Assembly (NCBI RefSeq): GCF_019139675.1
Contig: NZ_CP077077.1
Location: 4,960,001 to 5,024,000, forward strand
Source: Pseudomonas maumuensis
GTDB taxonomy: Bacteria > Pseudomonadota > Gammaproteobacteria > Pseudomonadales > Pseudomonadaceae
Reading direction: 5' to 3'
Length of the DNA stretch: 64,000 bases
Part shown: piece by piece, positions 31,181 to 45,718 of the stretch
How the letters are laid out: each line of letters opens with the position of its first letter
How positions within the stretch are numbered: position 1 is the first letter of the stretch
The notes under the pieces: generated by a model
Databases searched by the model: none
The model's input: only the letters and a program-made list of their open reading frames with translations
What the model was told of the DNA's origin: nothing
Program-made: the position numbers and the translations under genes

Positions 31181-32032
31181 TTATTCGGCGCTCTGCACGG
31201 CCGCAATCATGCGCACCACGTCGACGGTTTCCGTCACGTCATGCACCCGCAGGATGCTGGCACCCTTGGTCATGGCCAATGCCGCCAGCGCCAGGCTGCC
31301 GTATAGGCGCTCACCGACGGGACGACCCAGCGCGAGGCCGATCATGCTCTTGCGAGAGACGCCCACCAACAACGGTCTTCCCAAGCGGTAGAGCGCTTCC
31401 ATGTGTTTGAAAAGGCTAAGGTTGTGCTCAAGGGTCTTGGCAAAGCCGAACCCCGGGTCGAGGATGATGCGCTCAGCCCCGATGCCAGCCGCCGCACAGG
31501 CAGCCATACGCCGTTCAAGATAGCGCGTAACATCAGCTGTCACATCTTCATATTGCGGATTGTCCTGCATGTTGCCCGGCTCGCCGCGCATGTGCATGAG
31601 GCAGACCGGGAGACCGGCATCCGCCGCTGCATCAAGCGCGCCGTCGCGCTCCAAGGCACGCACATCGTTGATCAATCCGGCGCCAAGACGCGCAGATTCG
31701 CGCATGACCGCAGGCGTCGAGGTATCGACCGAGATGACCACATCGAGCCGACTGTTGATCGCCTCGACAATCGGCGCTACACGCTCCAGCTCCTCGGTAG
31801 GAGAGACGGCGCGGGCACCGGGACGGGTAGACTCGCCACCCACGTCAATCAGGGTCGCACCGGCCGCGACCATTTCCTCGGCATGACGCAGGGCCGCATC
31901 GCGCTGGCTGAAGCGCCCACCATCGGAGAATGAGTCTGGAGTGACATTGAGGATACCCATGACATGGGTACGGGACAAATCAAGAACCCGGTTGCCGCAA
32001 GGCAACCGGGTCGGGTACTGCACTGAGCTCAT
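31181..32032 (-). CDS. folP: Dihydropteroate synthase
   Basis: Joins p-aminobenzoate to the pterin pyrophosphate made by FolK (5642-6121); the target of sulfonamides. 283 residues, TIM barrel: [27 protein letters not shown], and [18 protein letters not shown] are the substrate loops. ftsH ends 8 bases upstream, so folP is translated from the ftsH transcript, and glmM follows after 16 bases. Confidence 0.97.
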   Translation of the reverse strand: MSSVQYPTRLPCGNRVLDLSRTHVMGILNVTPDSFSDGGRFSQRDAALRHAEEMVAAGATLIDVGGESTRPGARAVSPTEELERVAPIVEAINSRLDVVISVDTSTPAVMRESARLGAGLINDVRALERDGALDAAADAGLPVCLMHMRGEPGNMQDNPQYEDVTADVTRYLERRMAACAAAGIGAERIILDPGFGFAKTLEHNLSLFKHMEALYRLGRPLLVGVSRKSMIGLALGRPVGERLYGSLALAALAMTKGASILRVHDVTETVDVVRMIAAVQSAE

Positions 32033-32040
32033 AGGTGCCC

Positions 32041-33948
<1,908 letters not shown>

Positions 33949-34151
33949 GTCGTTCAATTCGCTACCCTCTGAGGCCGGCGCACGACGCAGCCGTGCCTCG
34001 CATGATATTCATCGCCCTAACTTACTACATTGCCCACGCATCCGCAGGCACCGTCTGTAACCCTTTGTGAAAGCTAGACTACACGAAGTTCGGACGATCC
34101 AGACGGGGCAGCCGATTGGAAATAACTATCGGCAACCCCGCAGCACACCTT

Positions 34152-34778
34152 TCATGCTCCCTTGAAACCTTTGCCCAACAGGTACTGTTCACGGGAGCGA
34201 TCCCGCGAGGACGACGGCTTGCGCATCTGCACCTTGTCGAACTTGGAGCGCACGTCCTTCAAGTACATGTCGAAACCTTCGCCCTGGAAGATCTTGATCA
34301 GGAAATCCCCGCCGGGCTTGAGCACGCGGGTCGCCAGATCCAGGGCCAGTTCGCAGAGGAACATGGCACGCGGCATGTCCACCGCAGGCGTACCACTCAT
34401 ATTGGGGGCCATATCGGAAATCACAAGGTCTACGTGCGAATCACCGACCGCCTGCAGGATCTGTTGCAGTACTTCATCCTGGGTAAAGTCGCCCTGAATG
34501 AAGGTAACGTCCGGGATCGAGTCCATTTCCAGGATGTCCGAGGCGATCAACCGCCCTTGGCCGCCAATCAGACGACTGGTCACCTGCGACCAGCCACCTG
34601 GCGCTGCGCCGAGGTCGATCACGCTCATGCCAGGGCGGATCAGGCGGTCTTTCTCCTGGATCTCCAGCAGTTTGTAGCTCGCACGCGAGCGGTAGCCATC
34701 CTTCTGCGCTTGCTTCACAAAAGGGTCGTTGAAATGTTCGCGCAGCCAGTTGGCGCTGCTTTTGGAACGTTGTACCAC
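34152..34778 (-). CDS. rlmE: 23S rRNA 2'-O-methyltransferase (U2552)
   Basis: RrmJ/FtsJ heat-shock methyltransferase modifying U2552 of 23S rRNA. 208 residues: [33 protein letters not shown] motif [14 protein letters not shown], catalytic K-D-K-E elements including [13 protein letters not shown] and [10 protein letters not shown]. Start is GTG with GAGGTG close upstream. It reads towards ftsH (conserved order) and is divergent from yhbY across about 100 bases. Confidence 0.95.
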   Translation of the reverse strand: MVQRSKSSANWLREHFNDPFVKQAQKDGYRSRASYKLLEIQEKDRLIRPGMSVIDLGAAPGGWSQVTSRLIGGQGRLIASDILEMDSIPDVTFIQGDFTQDEVLQQILQAVGDSHVDLVISDMAPNMSGTPAVDMPRAMFLCELALDLATRVLKPGGDFLIKIFQGEGFDMYLKDVRSKFDKVQMRKPSSSRDRSREQYLLGKGFKGA

Positions 34779-34880
34779 GGGGCACCTCGATGATATGCGT
34801 CGTGTTTGACTGGGCGGAGCCGGGGGCCCTCGGGTAAAATGCCCGTCAATTTTACAGAATCAGACGAAAAGGGTCAGATT

Positions 34881-35189
34881 ATGCCGCTCAATAACGAGCA
34901 GAAGAAGCAATACAAGTCCATTGGTCATGACCTGAAGCCGGTCCTGATCGTTGCTGGCAACGGCGTGAACGAAGGCGTTGCCGCCGAACTGGAGCGCGCC
35001 CTGGCCGATCACGAGCTGATCAAGGTCGAAATCCGTTCCGAGGATCGCGAAGAGCGTGCAGCCGCCATCGCGGAACTGTGCAAGGTCGGCCGCGCCGAAC
35101 TGGTGCAGACCATCGGCAAGAAGGCGCTGATCTACCGTAAGAACCCGCAGCCAAACAAGCAGCTGTCCAATATCCACCGCTACAAGTAA
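34881..35189 (+). CDS. yhbY: CRM-domain RNA-binding protein YhbY
   Basis: 102-residue 50S-precursor-associated RNA-binding protein; CRS1/YhbY fold with GHDLKPVLIVAGNGVNEGVAAELERALADHELIKVEI and KALIYRKNPQ. The ATG has AAGGG 8 bases upstream. It is divergent from rlmE, and the only plus-strand gene in this region; its 3' end meets the DUF4149 gene 12 bases away. A TAAAAT at 34835-34840 may be its -10. Confidence 0.92.
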   Translation: MPLNNEQKKQYKSIGHDLKPVLIVAGNGVNEGVAAELERALADHELIKVEIRSEDREERAAAIAELCKVGRAELVQTIGKKALIYRKNPQPNKQLSNIHRYK

Positions 35190-35201
35190 CGGTGGCTCCG
35201 C

Positions 35202-35651
35202 TCAGTGGCGCGCATGCCGCGCCCTGACCGGGACCGGCTGGGCCACCAGCACGATGCCGGAGAAGCCCAGCACCAGGATGCAGAACATCTGCCAGCGCTC
35301 ACCCACGGAGATCCCGTAGCGTAGCGTGTAATAGCTGACACAGGCGCCGAAACCGAGCAACAGCATCTGACCGCGGAATTGCCGCCACCAGGCCGCCAGG
35401 CCATCCACCCTCGCCAATACCGCCAGCTGGGTCAACAGCCCGAGCAGCGCCACGCCAATCAACCAGCGGTCGATCTGCACGGCGATATCCTGCACCAGCA
35501 ACGGCGCCAGGCTACTGACTTTCAGCGCCGGCACCAGCCCCACATGGAACACCCACAGGCCGCCAACCCAGAAAACCTGGGCCAGCTGCCAGAGGATCCC
35601 CTCGAGGGATGGCGCCCGCAGGCGCCGGTCAGATGTGTTTGACTTCGACAA
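35202..35651 (-). CDS. DUF4149 family inner-membrane protein
   Basis: 149 residues with about four membrane helices (WQLAQVFWVGGLWVFHVGLV; WLIGVALLGLLTQLAVLA; GQMLLLGFGACVSYYTL; FCILVLGFSGIVLVAQPV), the DUF4149 layout. Function unknown. No ATG is present near the N-terminus; the likely start is TTG at 35651, overlapping the greA 3' end by 23 bases, so translation probably depends on readthrough from greA. This greA-DUF4149-yhbY order is familiar in pseudomonads. Confidence 0.75.
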   Translation of the reverse strand: MSKSNTSDRRLRAPSLEGILWQLAQVFWVGGLWVFHVGLVPALKVSSLAPLLVQDIAVQIDRWLIGVALLGLLTQLAVLARVDGLAAWWRQFRGQMLLLGFGACVSYYTLRYGISVGERWQMFCILVLGFSGIVLVAQPVPVRARHARH

Positions 35652-36111
35652 TCTCGTACTCGACCGTACCGTTCGGCGTCTTCACCACCACCGTGTCACC
35701 TTCTTCCTTGCCGATGATGGCACGGGCGATAGGCGCACCGCTGGAAAGCTTGCCCTTCTTCACGTCGGCTTCATCTTCGCCAACGATCTGGTAAGTCACC
35801 TGATCGCCGGTTTCAGTGTTCTCCAGATCGACAGTGGTGCCGAAGATGACCTTGCCGGTGTGGGCAATGGTGGTCACGTCGATCACCACCGAGTTCTGCA
35901 GGCGGCCTTCGATATCGCGAATACGCGCCTCGACCATGCCCTGCTCCTCACGGGCGGCATGGTATTCGGCGTTTTCCTTGAGGTCGCCCAGCTCGCGGGC
36001 CTCACCGATCGCCTGGCTCAGGCGCGGGCGCTCGGTCTTGCTCAGGAACAGATGCTCTTCTTCCAGGGCGCGAGCGCCCTGGACGGTCATCGGGTACTTG
36101 GTAATGCTCAT
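35629..36111 (-). CDS. greA: Transcription elongation factor GreA
   Basis: Rescues backtracked RNA polymerase by stimulating transcript cleavage. 160 residues: N-terminal coiled coil with the acidic tip ([23 protein letters not shown]) and C-terminal FKBP-like domain ([28 protein letters not shown]). The start overlaps the carB stop (ATGA), so it is translationally coupled to carB, an arrangement shared by Pseudomonas carA-carB-greA. Confidence 0.97.
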   Translation of the reverse strand: MSITKYPMTVQGARALEEEHLFLSKTERPRLSQAIGEARELGDLKENAEYHAAREEQGMVEARIRDIEGRLQNSVVIDVTTIAHTGKVIFGTTVDLENTETGDQVTYQIVGEDEADVKKGKLSSGAPIARAIIGKEEGDTVVVKTPNGTVEYEIVEVKHI

Positions 36112-39100
36112 GCTTTGAGTCCTGCATGCAGATCCTGCAGGCGACGAACGGTCTTTTCCGGACCGAATTTCAGCGCCTCGCAGATGGCTTCACCGGCCGC
36201 AATGGTGGTGGTGCAGTAAATCTTGTGCTGCAGCGCATTGCGACGAATCGAGTAGGAATCGGCGATCGACTGGCGGCCTTCGGTGGTGTTGATGATCAGC
36301 GACACTTCGTCGTTCTTGATCATGTCGACCACGTGCGGGCGACCCTCGGTCACCTTGTTCACACGGCGCACTTTCAGGCCGGCCGCCTCGATAACCTTGG
36401 CGGTGCCTGCAGTTGCAACCACTTCGAAGCCCAGGGCGATCAGGTCGCGGGCAACGCCAGCCACTTGTGGCTTGTCGTCGTCGCGCACGCTGATGAACGC
36501 GGTACCGCCGGTCGGCAGCACTTCGCTGGCGCCCATCTGGGCCTTGGCGAAGGCTTCACCGAAGCTGTCGCCGACACCCATGACTTCACCGGTGGATTTC
36601 ATCTCAGGGCCGAGGATCGGGTCAACCCCCGGGAACTTGGCGAACGGGAAGACGGCTTCCTTGACGCTGTAGAAGTTCGGGATGATTTCCTGGGTGAAGC
36701 CCAGTTCTTTCAGGGTTTTGCCTGCCATGACGCGTGCGGCGATCATCGCCAGCGAGGTGCCGATGCACTTGGACACGAACGGCACGGTACGCGAGGCGCG
36801 CGGGTTGACCTCGATCACGTAGATCTTGTCGCCCTGCAAGGCCAGCTGCACGTTCATCAGGCCGACCACGCCCAGTTCCAGGGCCATTTTCTTGACCTGT
36901 ACGCGGACTTCGTCCTGAACTTCCTTGCTCAGCGAGTAAGGAGGCAGCGAGCACGCCGAGTCACCGGAGTGAACGCCGGCCTGCTCGATGTGCTGCATGA
37001 TCGCGCCGATCACCACGTCGGTGCCGTCGCAGACCGCATCCACGTCCATCTCGATGGCGCAGTTGAGGAAGTGGTCGAGCAGCACCGGGCTGTCGTTGGA
37101 CACTTGCACCGCTTCACGCAGGTAGCGCTTGAGCTCGTCCAGCTCATAGACGATCTCCATCGCACGGCCGCCCAGTACATAGGACGGGCGCACCACCAGC
37201 GGGTAGCCGATAGTGCCGGCGGCCTTGATGGCTTCGTCTTCGCTGCGCACGGTGGCGTTTGGCGGCTGCAGCAGATTCAGGCGCTGAACCATCTGCTGGA
37301 AACGCTCGCGGTCTTCGGCGCGGTCGATGGCGTCCGGGCTGGTGCCGATGATTGGCACGCCGGCTTCTTCCAGGGCACGGGCCAACTTCAGCGGGGTCTG
37401 GCCGCCGTAGTGGACGATGACGCCCTTCGGCTTCTCGACGCGGCAGACTTCCAGCACGTCTTCCAGGGTCAGCGGCTCGAAGTACAGACGGTCGGAGGTG
37501 TCGTAGTCGGTGGAGACGGTTTCCGGGTTGCAGTTGACCATGATGGTCTCGTAACCGTCTTCACGCAGTGCCAGAGCGGCATGCACGCAGCAGTAGTCGA
37601 ACTCGATGCCTTGGCCGATACGGTTCGGGCCACCGCCCAGGATCATGATCTTGTCGCGGGTCGACGGGTTGGCCTCGCACTCTTCCTCGTAGGTCGAGTA
37701 CAGGTAGGCGGTGTCGGTGGCGAACTCGGCGGCGCAGGTGTCGACGCGCTTGTACACCGGGAACACCTCCAGCTTGTGGCGGTGACGGCGCAGGTTCTTG
37801 TCGGTGATGCCGAGCAGCTTGGCCAGGCGCTGGTCCGAGAAGCCCTTGCGCTTGAGGCGCAGCATGTAGTCCTTGTCGATCGCCGACAGGGCCAGGGTCT
37901 TGACCTTCTCTTCTTCCTTGATCAGGTCTTCCATCTGCACCAGGAACCACAGGTCGATACCGGTCAGTTGGAAGATTTCCTCGATGGTCATGCCCGAACG
38001 CATGGCGTCGGCCACGTACCAGATACGCTCGGCACCCGGCACGGTCAGTTCGCGCTTGAGGATGCTGGCGGCTTCCGGGTTGGCCAGGTCGACTTTCGGG
38101 TCGAGGCCGCAGGCGCCGACTTCCAGGCCGCGCAGGGCTTTCTGCAGGGATTCCTGGAAGGTACGGCCGATGGCCATGACTTCACCGACAGACTTCATCT
38201 GGGTGGTCAGGCGGGCGTCGGCCTTGGGGAATTTCTCGAAGGCGAAGCGTGGCAGCTTGGTGACGACGTAGTCGATCGACGGTTCGAAGGACGCCGGGGT
38301 ACGGCCGCCGGTGATGTCGTTCTGCAGTTCGTCGAGGGTGTAACCGATGGCCAGTTTGGCGGCGATCTTGGCGATCGGGAAGCCGGTAGCTTTCGAAGCC
38401 AGAGCCGAGGAACGCGATACGCGCGGGTTCATCTCGATCACGACCATGCGGCCAGTGTTCGGGCAGATACCGAACTGCACGTTGGAACCGCCAGTCTCGA
38501 CACCGATCTCACGCAGCACCGCCAGCGAGGCGTTGCGCATGATCTGGTATTCCTTGTCGGTCAGGGTCTGTGCCGGAGCAACAGTGATCGAGTCACCGGT
38601 GTGTACGCCCATCGGGTCGAAGTTCTCGATCGAGCAGACGATGATGCAGTTGTCCTTCTTGTCGCGGACCACCTCCATCTCGTATTCCTTCCAGCCGATC
38701 AGCGATTCGTCGATCAGCAGCTCTTTGGTCGGCGACAGGTCCAGACCACGGGTGCAGATTTCTTCGAACTCTTCACGGTTGTAGGCAATACCGCCACCGG
38801 TGCCGCCCATGGTGAAGGACGGGCGGATGATGCACGGGAAGCCGAGCTTCTCGAGGACCGCATTGGCCTCTTCCATGCTGTGGGCGATACCCGAGCGCGG
38901 GCACTCAAGGCCGATGTCCTTCATGGCCTTGTCGAAGCGCGAGCGGTCTTCGGCCTTGTCGATGGTGTCGGCGTTGGCACCGATCATTTCCACGCCGAAC
39001 TTTTCCAGAACGCCATGGCGCTCCAAGTCCAGGGCGCAGTTCAGCGCGGTCTGGCCGCCCATGGTCGGCAGGACGGCGTCCGGGCGCTCTTTCTCGATGA

Positions 39101-39329
39101 TCTTGGCCACCGACTGCCATTTGATCGGCTCGATGTAGGTGGCGTCGGCCATGGCCGGGTCGGTCATGATGGTGGCGGGGTTGGAGTTCACCAGGATGAC
39201 GCGGAAACCTTCCTCGCGCAGGGCCTTGCAGGCCTGGGCGCCGGAATAGTCGAACTCACAGGCCTGGCCGATCACGATCGGGCCAGCGCCGAGAATCAGG
39301 ATGCTTTTGATGTCTGTACGTTTTGGCAT
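36108..39329 (-). CDS. carB: Carbamoyl-phosphate synthase large subunit
   Basis: Makes carbamoyl phosphate for arginine and pyrimidines from bicarbonate, ATP and ammonia channelled from CarA. 1073 residues, the same length as E. coli CarB. Two homologous ATP-grasp halves (~1-400 and ~550-935), an oligomerisation domain between, and the C-terminal MGS-like allosteric domain (~935-1073) that binds UMP/ornithine. Start [21 protein letters not shown]; an in-frame start three codons earlier is not favoured. 105 bases follow carA. Confidence 0.98.
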   Translation of the reverse strand: MPKRTDIKSILILGAGPIVIGQACEFDYSGAQACKALREEGFRVILVNSNPATIMTDPAMADATYIEPIKWQSVAKIIEKERPDAVLPTMGGQTALNCALDLERHGVLEKFGVEMIGANADTIDKAEDRSRFDKAMKDIGLECPRSGIAHSMEEANAVLEKLGFPCIIRPSFTMGGTGGGIAYNREEFEEICTRGLDLSPTKELLIDESLIGWKEYEMEVVRDKKDNCIIVCSIENFDPMGVHTGDSITVAPAQTLTDKEYQIMRNASLAVLREIGVETGGSNVQFGICPNTGRMVVIEMNPRVSRSSALASKATGFPIAKIAAKLAIGYTLDELQNDITGGRTPASFEPSIDYVVTKLPRFAFEKFPKADARLTTQMKSVGEVMAIGRTFQESLQKALRGLEVGACGLDPKVDLANPEAASILKRELTVPGAERIWYVADAMRSGMTIEEIFQLTGIDLWFLVQMEDLIKEEEKVKTLALSAIDKDYMLRLKRKGFSDQRLAKLLGITDKNLRRHRHKLEVFPVYKRVDTCAAEFATDTAYLYSTYEEECEANPSTRDKIMILGGGPNRIGQGIEFDYCCVHAALALREDGYETIMVNCNPETVSTDYDTSDRLYFEPLTLEDVLEVCRVEKPKGVIVHYGGQTPLKLARALEEAGVPIIGTSPDAIDRAEDRERFQQMVQRLNLLQPPNATVRSEDEAIKAAGTIGYPLVVRPSYVLGGRAMEIVYELDELKRYLREAVQVSNDSPVLLDHFLNCAIEMDVDAVCDGTDVVIGAIMQHIEQAGVHSGDSACSLPPYSLSKEVQDEVRVQVKKMALELGVVGLMNVQLALQGDKIYVIEVNPRASRTVPFVSKCIGTSLAMIAARVMAGKTLKELGFTQEIIPNFYSVKEAVFPFAKFPGVDPILGPEMKSTGEVMGVGDSFGEAFAKAQMGASEVLPTGGTAFISVRDDDKPQVAGVARDLIALGFEVVATAGTAKVIEAAGLKVRRVNKVTEGRPHVVDMIKNDEVSLIINTTEGRQSIADSYSIRRNALQHKIYCTTTIAAGEAICEALKFGPEKTVRRLQDLHAGLKA

Positions 39330-39434
39330 GGTGGTCACTCAAATCCGGGGTCAGTCGGCAAGCCGCTTTGAACAATCTGGGTCAGGCGCTTCCGGGCGCG
39401 GCACACGCCGGCCCGGGGCCTTGAAGCAGGATGC

Positions 39435-40571
39435 TCAGCGGCGCTTGGCCATGGCATCGGTGAAACGATCGAACAGTGGCGCGACGTCGGTCGGGCCCGG
39501 GCTCGCTTCAGGGTGGCCCTGGAAGCTGAACGCGCTCTTGTCGGTGCGCTCGATACCCTGCAGGGTGCCGTCGAACAGCGACTTGTGGATGGCGCGTACG
39601 TTAGCCGGCAAGGTGGCTTCGTCGACGGCGAAGCCGTGGTTCTGGCTGGTGATCATGACCACGCCGGTGTCCAGGTCCTGGACCGGGTGGTTGGCACCGT
39701 GGTGGCCATGGCCCATCTTCACGGTCTTGGCGCCGGAGGCCAGGGCCAGCAGTTGGTGGCCGAGGCAGATGCCGAAGACCGGAATCTCGGTTTCGAGGAT
39801 TTCCTTGATCGCCTGGATGGCGTAGTCGCATGGCTCCGGATCACCAGGGCCGTTGGACAGGAACACACCATCGGGGTTGAGCGCGAGCACTTCGCTGGCC
39901 GGAGTCTGGGCAGGCACCACGGTGACGCGGCAACCACGCGCGACCAGCATGCGCAGGATGTTCAGCTTGACGCCGTAGTCGAAGGCAACCACGTGGTACG
40001 GCAGGTCGGCAGCGTCGATGGTCGGGTGGCTGTCGGTCTTCAGTTCCCACACGCTGGAACGCCACTCGTAGCGCTCCTTGGTGGAGACGACCTTGGCCAG
40101 GTCCATGCCCTTAAGGCCCGGGAAGGCACGGGCAGCGGCGATGGCCTGCTCTTCGGTGATGTTGTCACCGGCGAGGATGCAGCCGTTCTGGGCGCCCTTT
40201 TCACGCAGGATACGGGTCAGACGACGGGTGTCGATGCCGGCGATGGCGACAACGTTGTTGGCCTTGAGGTACTCAGGCAGCGACTGGGTATTGCGCCAGT
40301 TGCTGGCCAGCAGCGGCAGGTCGCGGATGACCAGGCCGGCGGACCAGACGCGGTTGGATTCGGCGTCTTCCGGGGTGGTGCCGGTATTGCCGATGTGCGG
40401 GTAGGTCAGAGTGACGATTTGCTGCGAGTAGGAAGGGTCTGTAAGGATTTCCTGGTAGCCGGTCATAGCGGTGTTGAATACCACCTCGCCAACGGTCTGA
40501 CCGTCGGCACCAATAGCTTCACCGCGAAAAATACTGCCGTCGGCAAGGGCGAGTATGGCTGGCTTTGTCAA
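39435..40571 (-). CDS. carA: Carbamoyl-phosphate synthase small subunit
   Basis: Glutaminase subunit supplying ammonia to CarB. 378 residues; class I amidotransferase triad with the nucleophile Cys in [13 protein letters not shown] and His/Glu near [11 protein letters not shown]. The start is TTG at 40571 ([13 protein letters not shown]), 5 bases behind GGGAGG. An in-frame ATG eight codons upstream would make a foreign N-terminus and swallow the Shine-Dalgarno. The leader carries a strong intrinsic terminator 46 bases upstream, implying attenuation. Confidence 0.96.
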   Translation of the reverse strand: MTKPAILALADGSIFRGEAIGADGQTVGEVVFNTAMTGYQEILTDPSYSQQIVTLTYPHIGNTGTTPEDAESNRVWSAGLVIRDLPLLASNWRNTQSLPEYLKANNVVAIAGIDTRRLTRILREKGAQNGCILAGDNITEEQAIAAARAFPGLKGMDLAKVVSTKERYEWRSSVWELKTDSHPTIDAADLPYHVVAFDYGVKLNILRMLVARGCRVTVVPAQTPASEVLALNPDGVFLSNGPGDPEPCDYAIQAIKEILETEIPVFGICLGHQLLALASGAKTVKMGHGHHGANHPVQDLDTGVVMITSQNHGFAVDEATLPANVRAIHKSLFDGTLQGIERTDKSAFSFQGHPEASPGPTDVAPLFDRFTDAMAKRR

Positions 40572-40616
40572 GAAGACCTCCCGTAAATCAAGCATGAAAG
40601 GGCGATCGCAGGTTGC

Positions 40617-40657
40617 AAAAAAGCGGAGTGACGTATGGACACGTCACCCCGCTTTTA
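40617..40657 (-). terminator. Intrinsic terminator in the carA leader (attenuator candidate)
   Basis: Stem AAAAGCGGGGTGACG / CGTCACTCCGCTTTT (one mismatch) followed by TTTTTT on the minus strand. It stands between dapB and carA, 46 bases before the carA TTG. The dapB stop has its own hairpin 7 bases on, so this second one probably controls carAB. A 13-codon frame from GTG 40696 (no Shine-Dalgarno) ends at the base of the stem. Confidence 0.7.
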
Positions 40658-40772
40658 AGTGCTGAATTCAATTCGCTGCGCGCTTTTAGTGGACACACTA
40701 AAGCTGTAGCTTACAGAAAAGTGCGTTTTCGGTCTACCGTAGATGTGTCTCTAAAACACACCAATGCGACAA

Positions 40773-40791
40773 GGGGCTGCCAGGCAGCCCC
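40773..40791 (-). terminator. Hairpin after dapB
   Basis: Perfect stem GGGGCTGCC / GGCAGCCCC with a one-base centre, 7 bases past the dapB stop; weak T-run (TTGTC) downstream, so termination efficiency is doubtful. Confidence 0.55.
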
Positions 40792-40797
40792 GCGACA

Positions 40798-42742
<1,945 letters not shown>

Positions 42743-42873
42743 AGGTCATATGCACTCTTGGGGGCGTTCGGCATACCTCGGCGCATCGTGCGCCATGCCA
42801 CCAGCACCTGCCGCCATAGGCGAAAACGCCCCGACAGATGCCGTAAATAATTCTCGTGTTCCAGACACGCCAA

Positions 42874-42893
42874 CGCGGGAGCAAGCTCCCGCG
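42874..42893 (-). other. Hairpin between dnaK and dnaJ
   Basis: Perfect stem CGCGGGAGC / GCTCCCGCG with a 2-base centre. No T-run follows, so it is more likely a processing or stabilising structure than a full terminator. Confidence 0.55.
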
Positions 42894-42953
42894 CGGCGAC
42901 ATCCTACCAGCTCACCGACAAACGACGGTGAACTGGGCGACAACATGCAGGAA

Positions 42954-44879
42954 TTACTGCTTGTTGTTGTCTTTTACTTCTTCGAACTCGGCGTCAACCA
43001 CGTCGTCGTGCTTGGCTTCCGGCTCGGCCTGCTGGGCGCCGCCCTGCGGTTGCTCGGCCTGCTGCTCGGCGTACATCTTCTGGGCAACAGGGGCCGAAAC
43101 CTTGGACAGCTCCTCGACCTTGGCGTCGATGGCAGCCTTGTCGTCGCCCTTGACGGCGGCTTCCAGGGCAACCACGGCGGCCTCGATGGCAGTCTTCTCT
43201 TCGGCAGTGACCTTGTCACCCGCTTCAGTGACCATCTTGCGGGTCGAGTGGACCAGCGCGTCACCCTGGTTACGGGCGGCGGCCAGCTCTTCGAACTTGC
43301 GGTCTTCCTCGGCGTTGGCCTCGGCGTCACGCACCATCTTTTCGATTTCTTCGTCGGACAGGCCGGAGTTGGCCTTGATCACGATCGACTGGGCCTTGCC
43401 GGTGGCCTTGTCCTTCGCACCGACGTGCAGGATGCCGTTGGCGTCGATGTCGAAGGTCACTTCGATCTGAGGCACGCCACGTGGTGCTGGCGGAATATCG
43501 GCCAGGTCGAACTTGCCCAGCGACTTGTTCTGCGAAGCTTGCTTGCGCTCGCCCTGCAGCACGTGAATGGTCACGGCGCCCTGGTTGTCGTCGGCGGTCG
43601 AGAACACCTGCGACTTCTTGGTCGGGATGGTGGTGTTCTTCTCGATCAGCGCGGTCATCACGCCACCCATGGTTTCGATACCCAGGGTCAGCGGGCTGAC
43701 GTCCAGCAGCAGTACGTCCTTCACGTCACCGGCCAGAACGGCGCCCTGGATGGCAGCACCCATGGCGACGGCTTCGTCCGGGTTGACGTCCTTGCGCGCT
43801 TCCTTGCCGAAGAAGTCGGCAACGGCTTTCTGCACCATCGGCATACGGGTCTGGCCACCGACCAGGATCACGTCGTCGATCTTGCTGGCATCGATACCGG
43901 CGTCCTTCAGGGCGATGCGGCATGGCTCGATGGTACGGTTGACCAGGTCTTCGACCAGCGACTCCAGCTTGGCGCGGGAGATCTTCACGTTCAGGTGCTT
44001 CGGACCGGTTGCGTCTGCAGTGATGTACGGCAGGTTGACGTCGGTCGACTGGGCCGAGGACAGCTCGATCTTGGCTTTTTCAGCTGCTTCTTTCAGGCGC
44101 TGCAGAGCCAGGGGATCGTTCTTCAGGTCCATGCCGGACTCTTTCTTGAACTCGTCGACGAGGTAGTCGATCAGGCGCATGTCGAAGTCTTCGCCACCCA
44201 GGAAGGTGTCGCCGTTGGTAGCCAGTACTTCGAACTGGTGCTCACCGTCGACTTCGGCGATTTCGATGACCGACACGTCGAAGGTACCGCCACCCAGGTC
44301 ATAGACGATGACGGTGTGGTCGCCCTTGCCCTTGTCCATGCCGTAGGCCAGCGCGGCGGCGGTCGGTTCGTTGATGATGCGCTTGACGTCCAGGCCAGCG
44401 ATGCGGCCGGCGTCCTTGGTCGCCTGGCGCTGGCTGTCGTTGAAGTAGGCCGGCACGGTGATGACCGCTTCGGTGACAGGCTCGCCGAGGTAGTCTTCGG
44501 CGGTTTTCTTCATTTTCTTCAGGACTTCGGCGCTGATCTGCGGCGGAGCCATTTCTTTGCCGGAAGCTTCGACCCAGGCATCACCATTGTTCGCCTTGAC
44601 GATCTTGTAAGGCACCAGCTTGATGTCTTTCTGAACGACGTCTTCTTCGAAGCGGCGGCCGATCAGGCGCTTCACTGCGAACAAGGTGTTGTGCGGGTTG
44701 GTGACTGCCTGGCGCTTGGCCGACTGGCCAACCAGGATTTCGCCGTCGTTGGCGTAGGCGATGATCGAAGGCGTGGTACGCGCGCCTTCGGCGTTCTCGA
44801 TGACCTTGGCGGTGCCGTTTTCCAGCACGGAGACGCAGGAGTTGGTGGTCCCCAGGTCGATACCGATGATTTTACCCAT
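42954..44879 (-). CDS. dnaK: Chaperone DnaK (Hsp70)
   Basis: ATP-dependent folding chaperone. 641 residues: ATPase domain with [28 protein letters not shown] and [12 protein letters not shown]; substrate-binding domain from about 390; C-terminal lid ending in [11 protein letters not shown], the charged EEVKD-type tail. GGGAGA lies before the ATG. A separate sigma32 promoter lies 79-106 bases upstream, overlapping the grpE stop codon, so dnaK can be made independently of grpE. Confidence 0.98.
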   Translation of the reverse strand: MGKIIGIDLGTTNSCVSVLENGTAKVIENAEGARTTPSIIAYANDGEILVGQSAKRQAVTNPHNTLFAVKRLIGRRFEEDVVQKDIKLVPYKIVKANNGDAWVEASGKEMAPPQISAEVLKKMKKTAEDYLGEPVTEAVITVPAYFNDSQRQATKDAGRIAGLDVKRIINEPTAAALAYGMDKGKGDHTVIVYDLGGGTFDVSVIEIAEVDGEHQFEVLATNGDTFLGGEDFDMRLIDYLVDEFKKESGMDLKNDPLALQRLKEAAEKAKIELSSAQSTDVNLPYITADATGPKHLNVKISRAKLESLVEDLVNRTIEPCRIALKDAGIDASKIDDVILVGGQTRMPMVQKAVADFFGKEARKDVNPDEAVAMGAAIQGAVLAGDVKDVLLLDVSPLTLGIETMGGVMTALIEKNTTIPTKKSQVFSTADDNQGAVTIHVLQGERKQASQNKSLGKFDLADIPPAPRGVPQIEVTFDIDANGILHVGAKDKATGKAQSIVIKANSGLSDEEIEKMVRDAEANAEEDRKFEELAAARNQGDALVHSTRKMVTEAGDKVTAEEKTAIEAAVVALEAAVKGDDKAAIDAKVEELSKVSAPVAQKMYAEQQAEQPQGGAQQAEPEAKHDDVVDAEFEEVKDNNKQ

Positions 44880-44957
44880 GATGATTCTCCCGAAACTTGA
44901 ATTTGGTAGCAGTGACTGCTTTGGCCATCTGCGCTAATACTTGAAGGCTTGACACCT

Positions 44958-44985
44958 AGATGGGGGCGCCCGGAAAGATTTCAAG
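44958..44985 (-). promoter_or_regulatory. Sigma32 heat-shock promoter of dnaK
   Basis: On the minus strand CTTGAA (44985-44980), 14 bases, then CCCCATCT (44965-44958): an exact match to the heat-shock consensus CTTGAA-N13-14-CCCCATNT. The -35 covers the grpE stop codon. Confidence 0.92.
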
Positions 44986-45535
44986 CCTTTTCATTGATCG
45001 AAGGCTGTGGAGCGCTCGGCGCCTTGCTGACCACCACCATGGCGGGGCGCAGCAGGCGGCCGTTGAGCAGGTAACCCTTCTGGAACACGTTGATCACGCT
45101 GTTCGGCTCAACATCGGCGCTTTCCTGCATGGCCATCGCCTGGTGGTGTTCGGCGTTGAACGGCTGACCGTGCGGATCGACGGCTTCAAGGTTGTAGCGC
45201 TTGAGGGTGTCCTGGAACATCTTCAGGGTCAGCTCGACACCTTCACGGATCTTCTTGACGTTCTCGTCTTCGGCGCTGGAGTGCGCCAGGGCCAGCTCCA
45301 GGCTGTCGATCACCGGCAGCAGGTCGGAGGAGAATTTCTCCAGGGCGAACTTGTGCGCCTTCTCGACGTCCTGCTCGGCACGGCGACGGATGTTCTGCAG
45401 ATCGGCGGCGGCGCGCAGGGATTGGTCCTTGGCGGCGGCCAGCTGCTCTTCGAGCTCCAGAACGCGCGCGTCGGCGGTTGCTGCACCGGCTTCTTCGGAA
45501 TTCAGGTTCTTCTCATCCAGCTGTTCGTCAGCCAT
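44981..45535 (-). CDS. grpE: Nucleotide exchange factor GrpE
   Basis: Releases ADP from DnaK. 184 residues: acidic/disordered N-terminus ([17 protein letters not shown]), long coiled coil (~25-85), and beta domain with [24 protein letters not shown], the family signature. GGAGGAGA precedes the ATG. A sigma32 promoter lies upstream and dnaK follows after 101 bases with its own promoter. Confidence 0.97.
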   Translation of the reverse strand: MADEQLDEKNLNSEEAGAATADARVLELEEQLAAAKDQSLRAAADLQNIRRRAEQDVEKAHKFALEKFSSDLLPVIDSLELALAHSSAEDENVKKIREGVELTLKMFQDTLKRYNLEAVDPHGQPFNAEHHQAMAMQESADVEPNSVINVFQKGYLLNGRLLRPAMVVVSKAPSAPQPSINEKA

Positions 45536-45593
45536 TGGGTTTCTCCTCCACGATTTCTGTCGTGCGAGCCAGGCTCGCCATGTCTTGCCGGCT

Positions 45594-45621
45594 ATATGGG
45601 GTCGGAAAAACCAGGTTCAAG
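45594..45621 (-). promoter_or_regulatory. Sigma32 heat-shock promoter of grpE
   Basis: CTTGAA (45621-45616), 14 bases, CCCCATAT (45601-45594) on the minus strand: a full consensus match, 59 bases before the grpE ATG. Confidence 0.92.
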
Positions 45622-45677
45622 GGGGCAGGCGCTTTTCCACATTCGTCGACCGGCTATTGGCAGACTCGCGAAAAGCA

Positions 45678-45693
45678 CTGTATAAATATCCAG
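45678..45693. promoter_or_regulatory. LexA (SOS) box of recN
   Basis: CTGTATAAATATCCAG fits CTG-N10-CAG with the AT-rich centre of SOS boxes. It overlaps a TATAAAT -10-like element, 25 bases before the recN ATG, the expected place for LexA repression. Confidence 0.88.
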
Positions 45694-45718
45694 ACACGAC
45701 CCCTCGGGAGCCGCCCCA

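Noticed and set aside
29320..31410. 696-codon plus-strand frame opposite tpiA and glmM
   Set aside because: Shadow of two well-supported genes; no recognisable domain.
36126..39371. Open frame of 1081 codons on the plus strand opposite carB
   Set aside because: Same GC-skew artefact; the minus strand holds a full-length CarB with all motifs.
40655..40696. 13-codon carA leader peptide as a confirmed gene
   Set aside because: Position at the terminator base is suggestive but there is no Shine-Dalgarno and no run of regulatory codons; kept only as part of a finding.
42874..42893. Terminator separating dnaK from dnaJ
   Set aside because: The hairpin lacks a T-run and I see no separate sigma32 promoter for dnaJ, so complete termination is unlikely; listed only as a hairpin.
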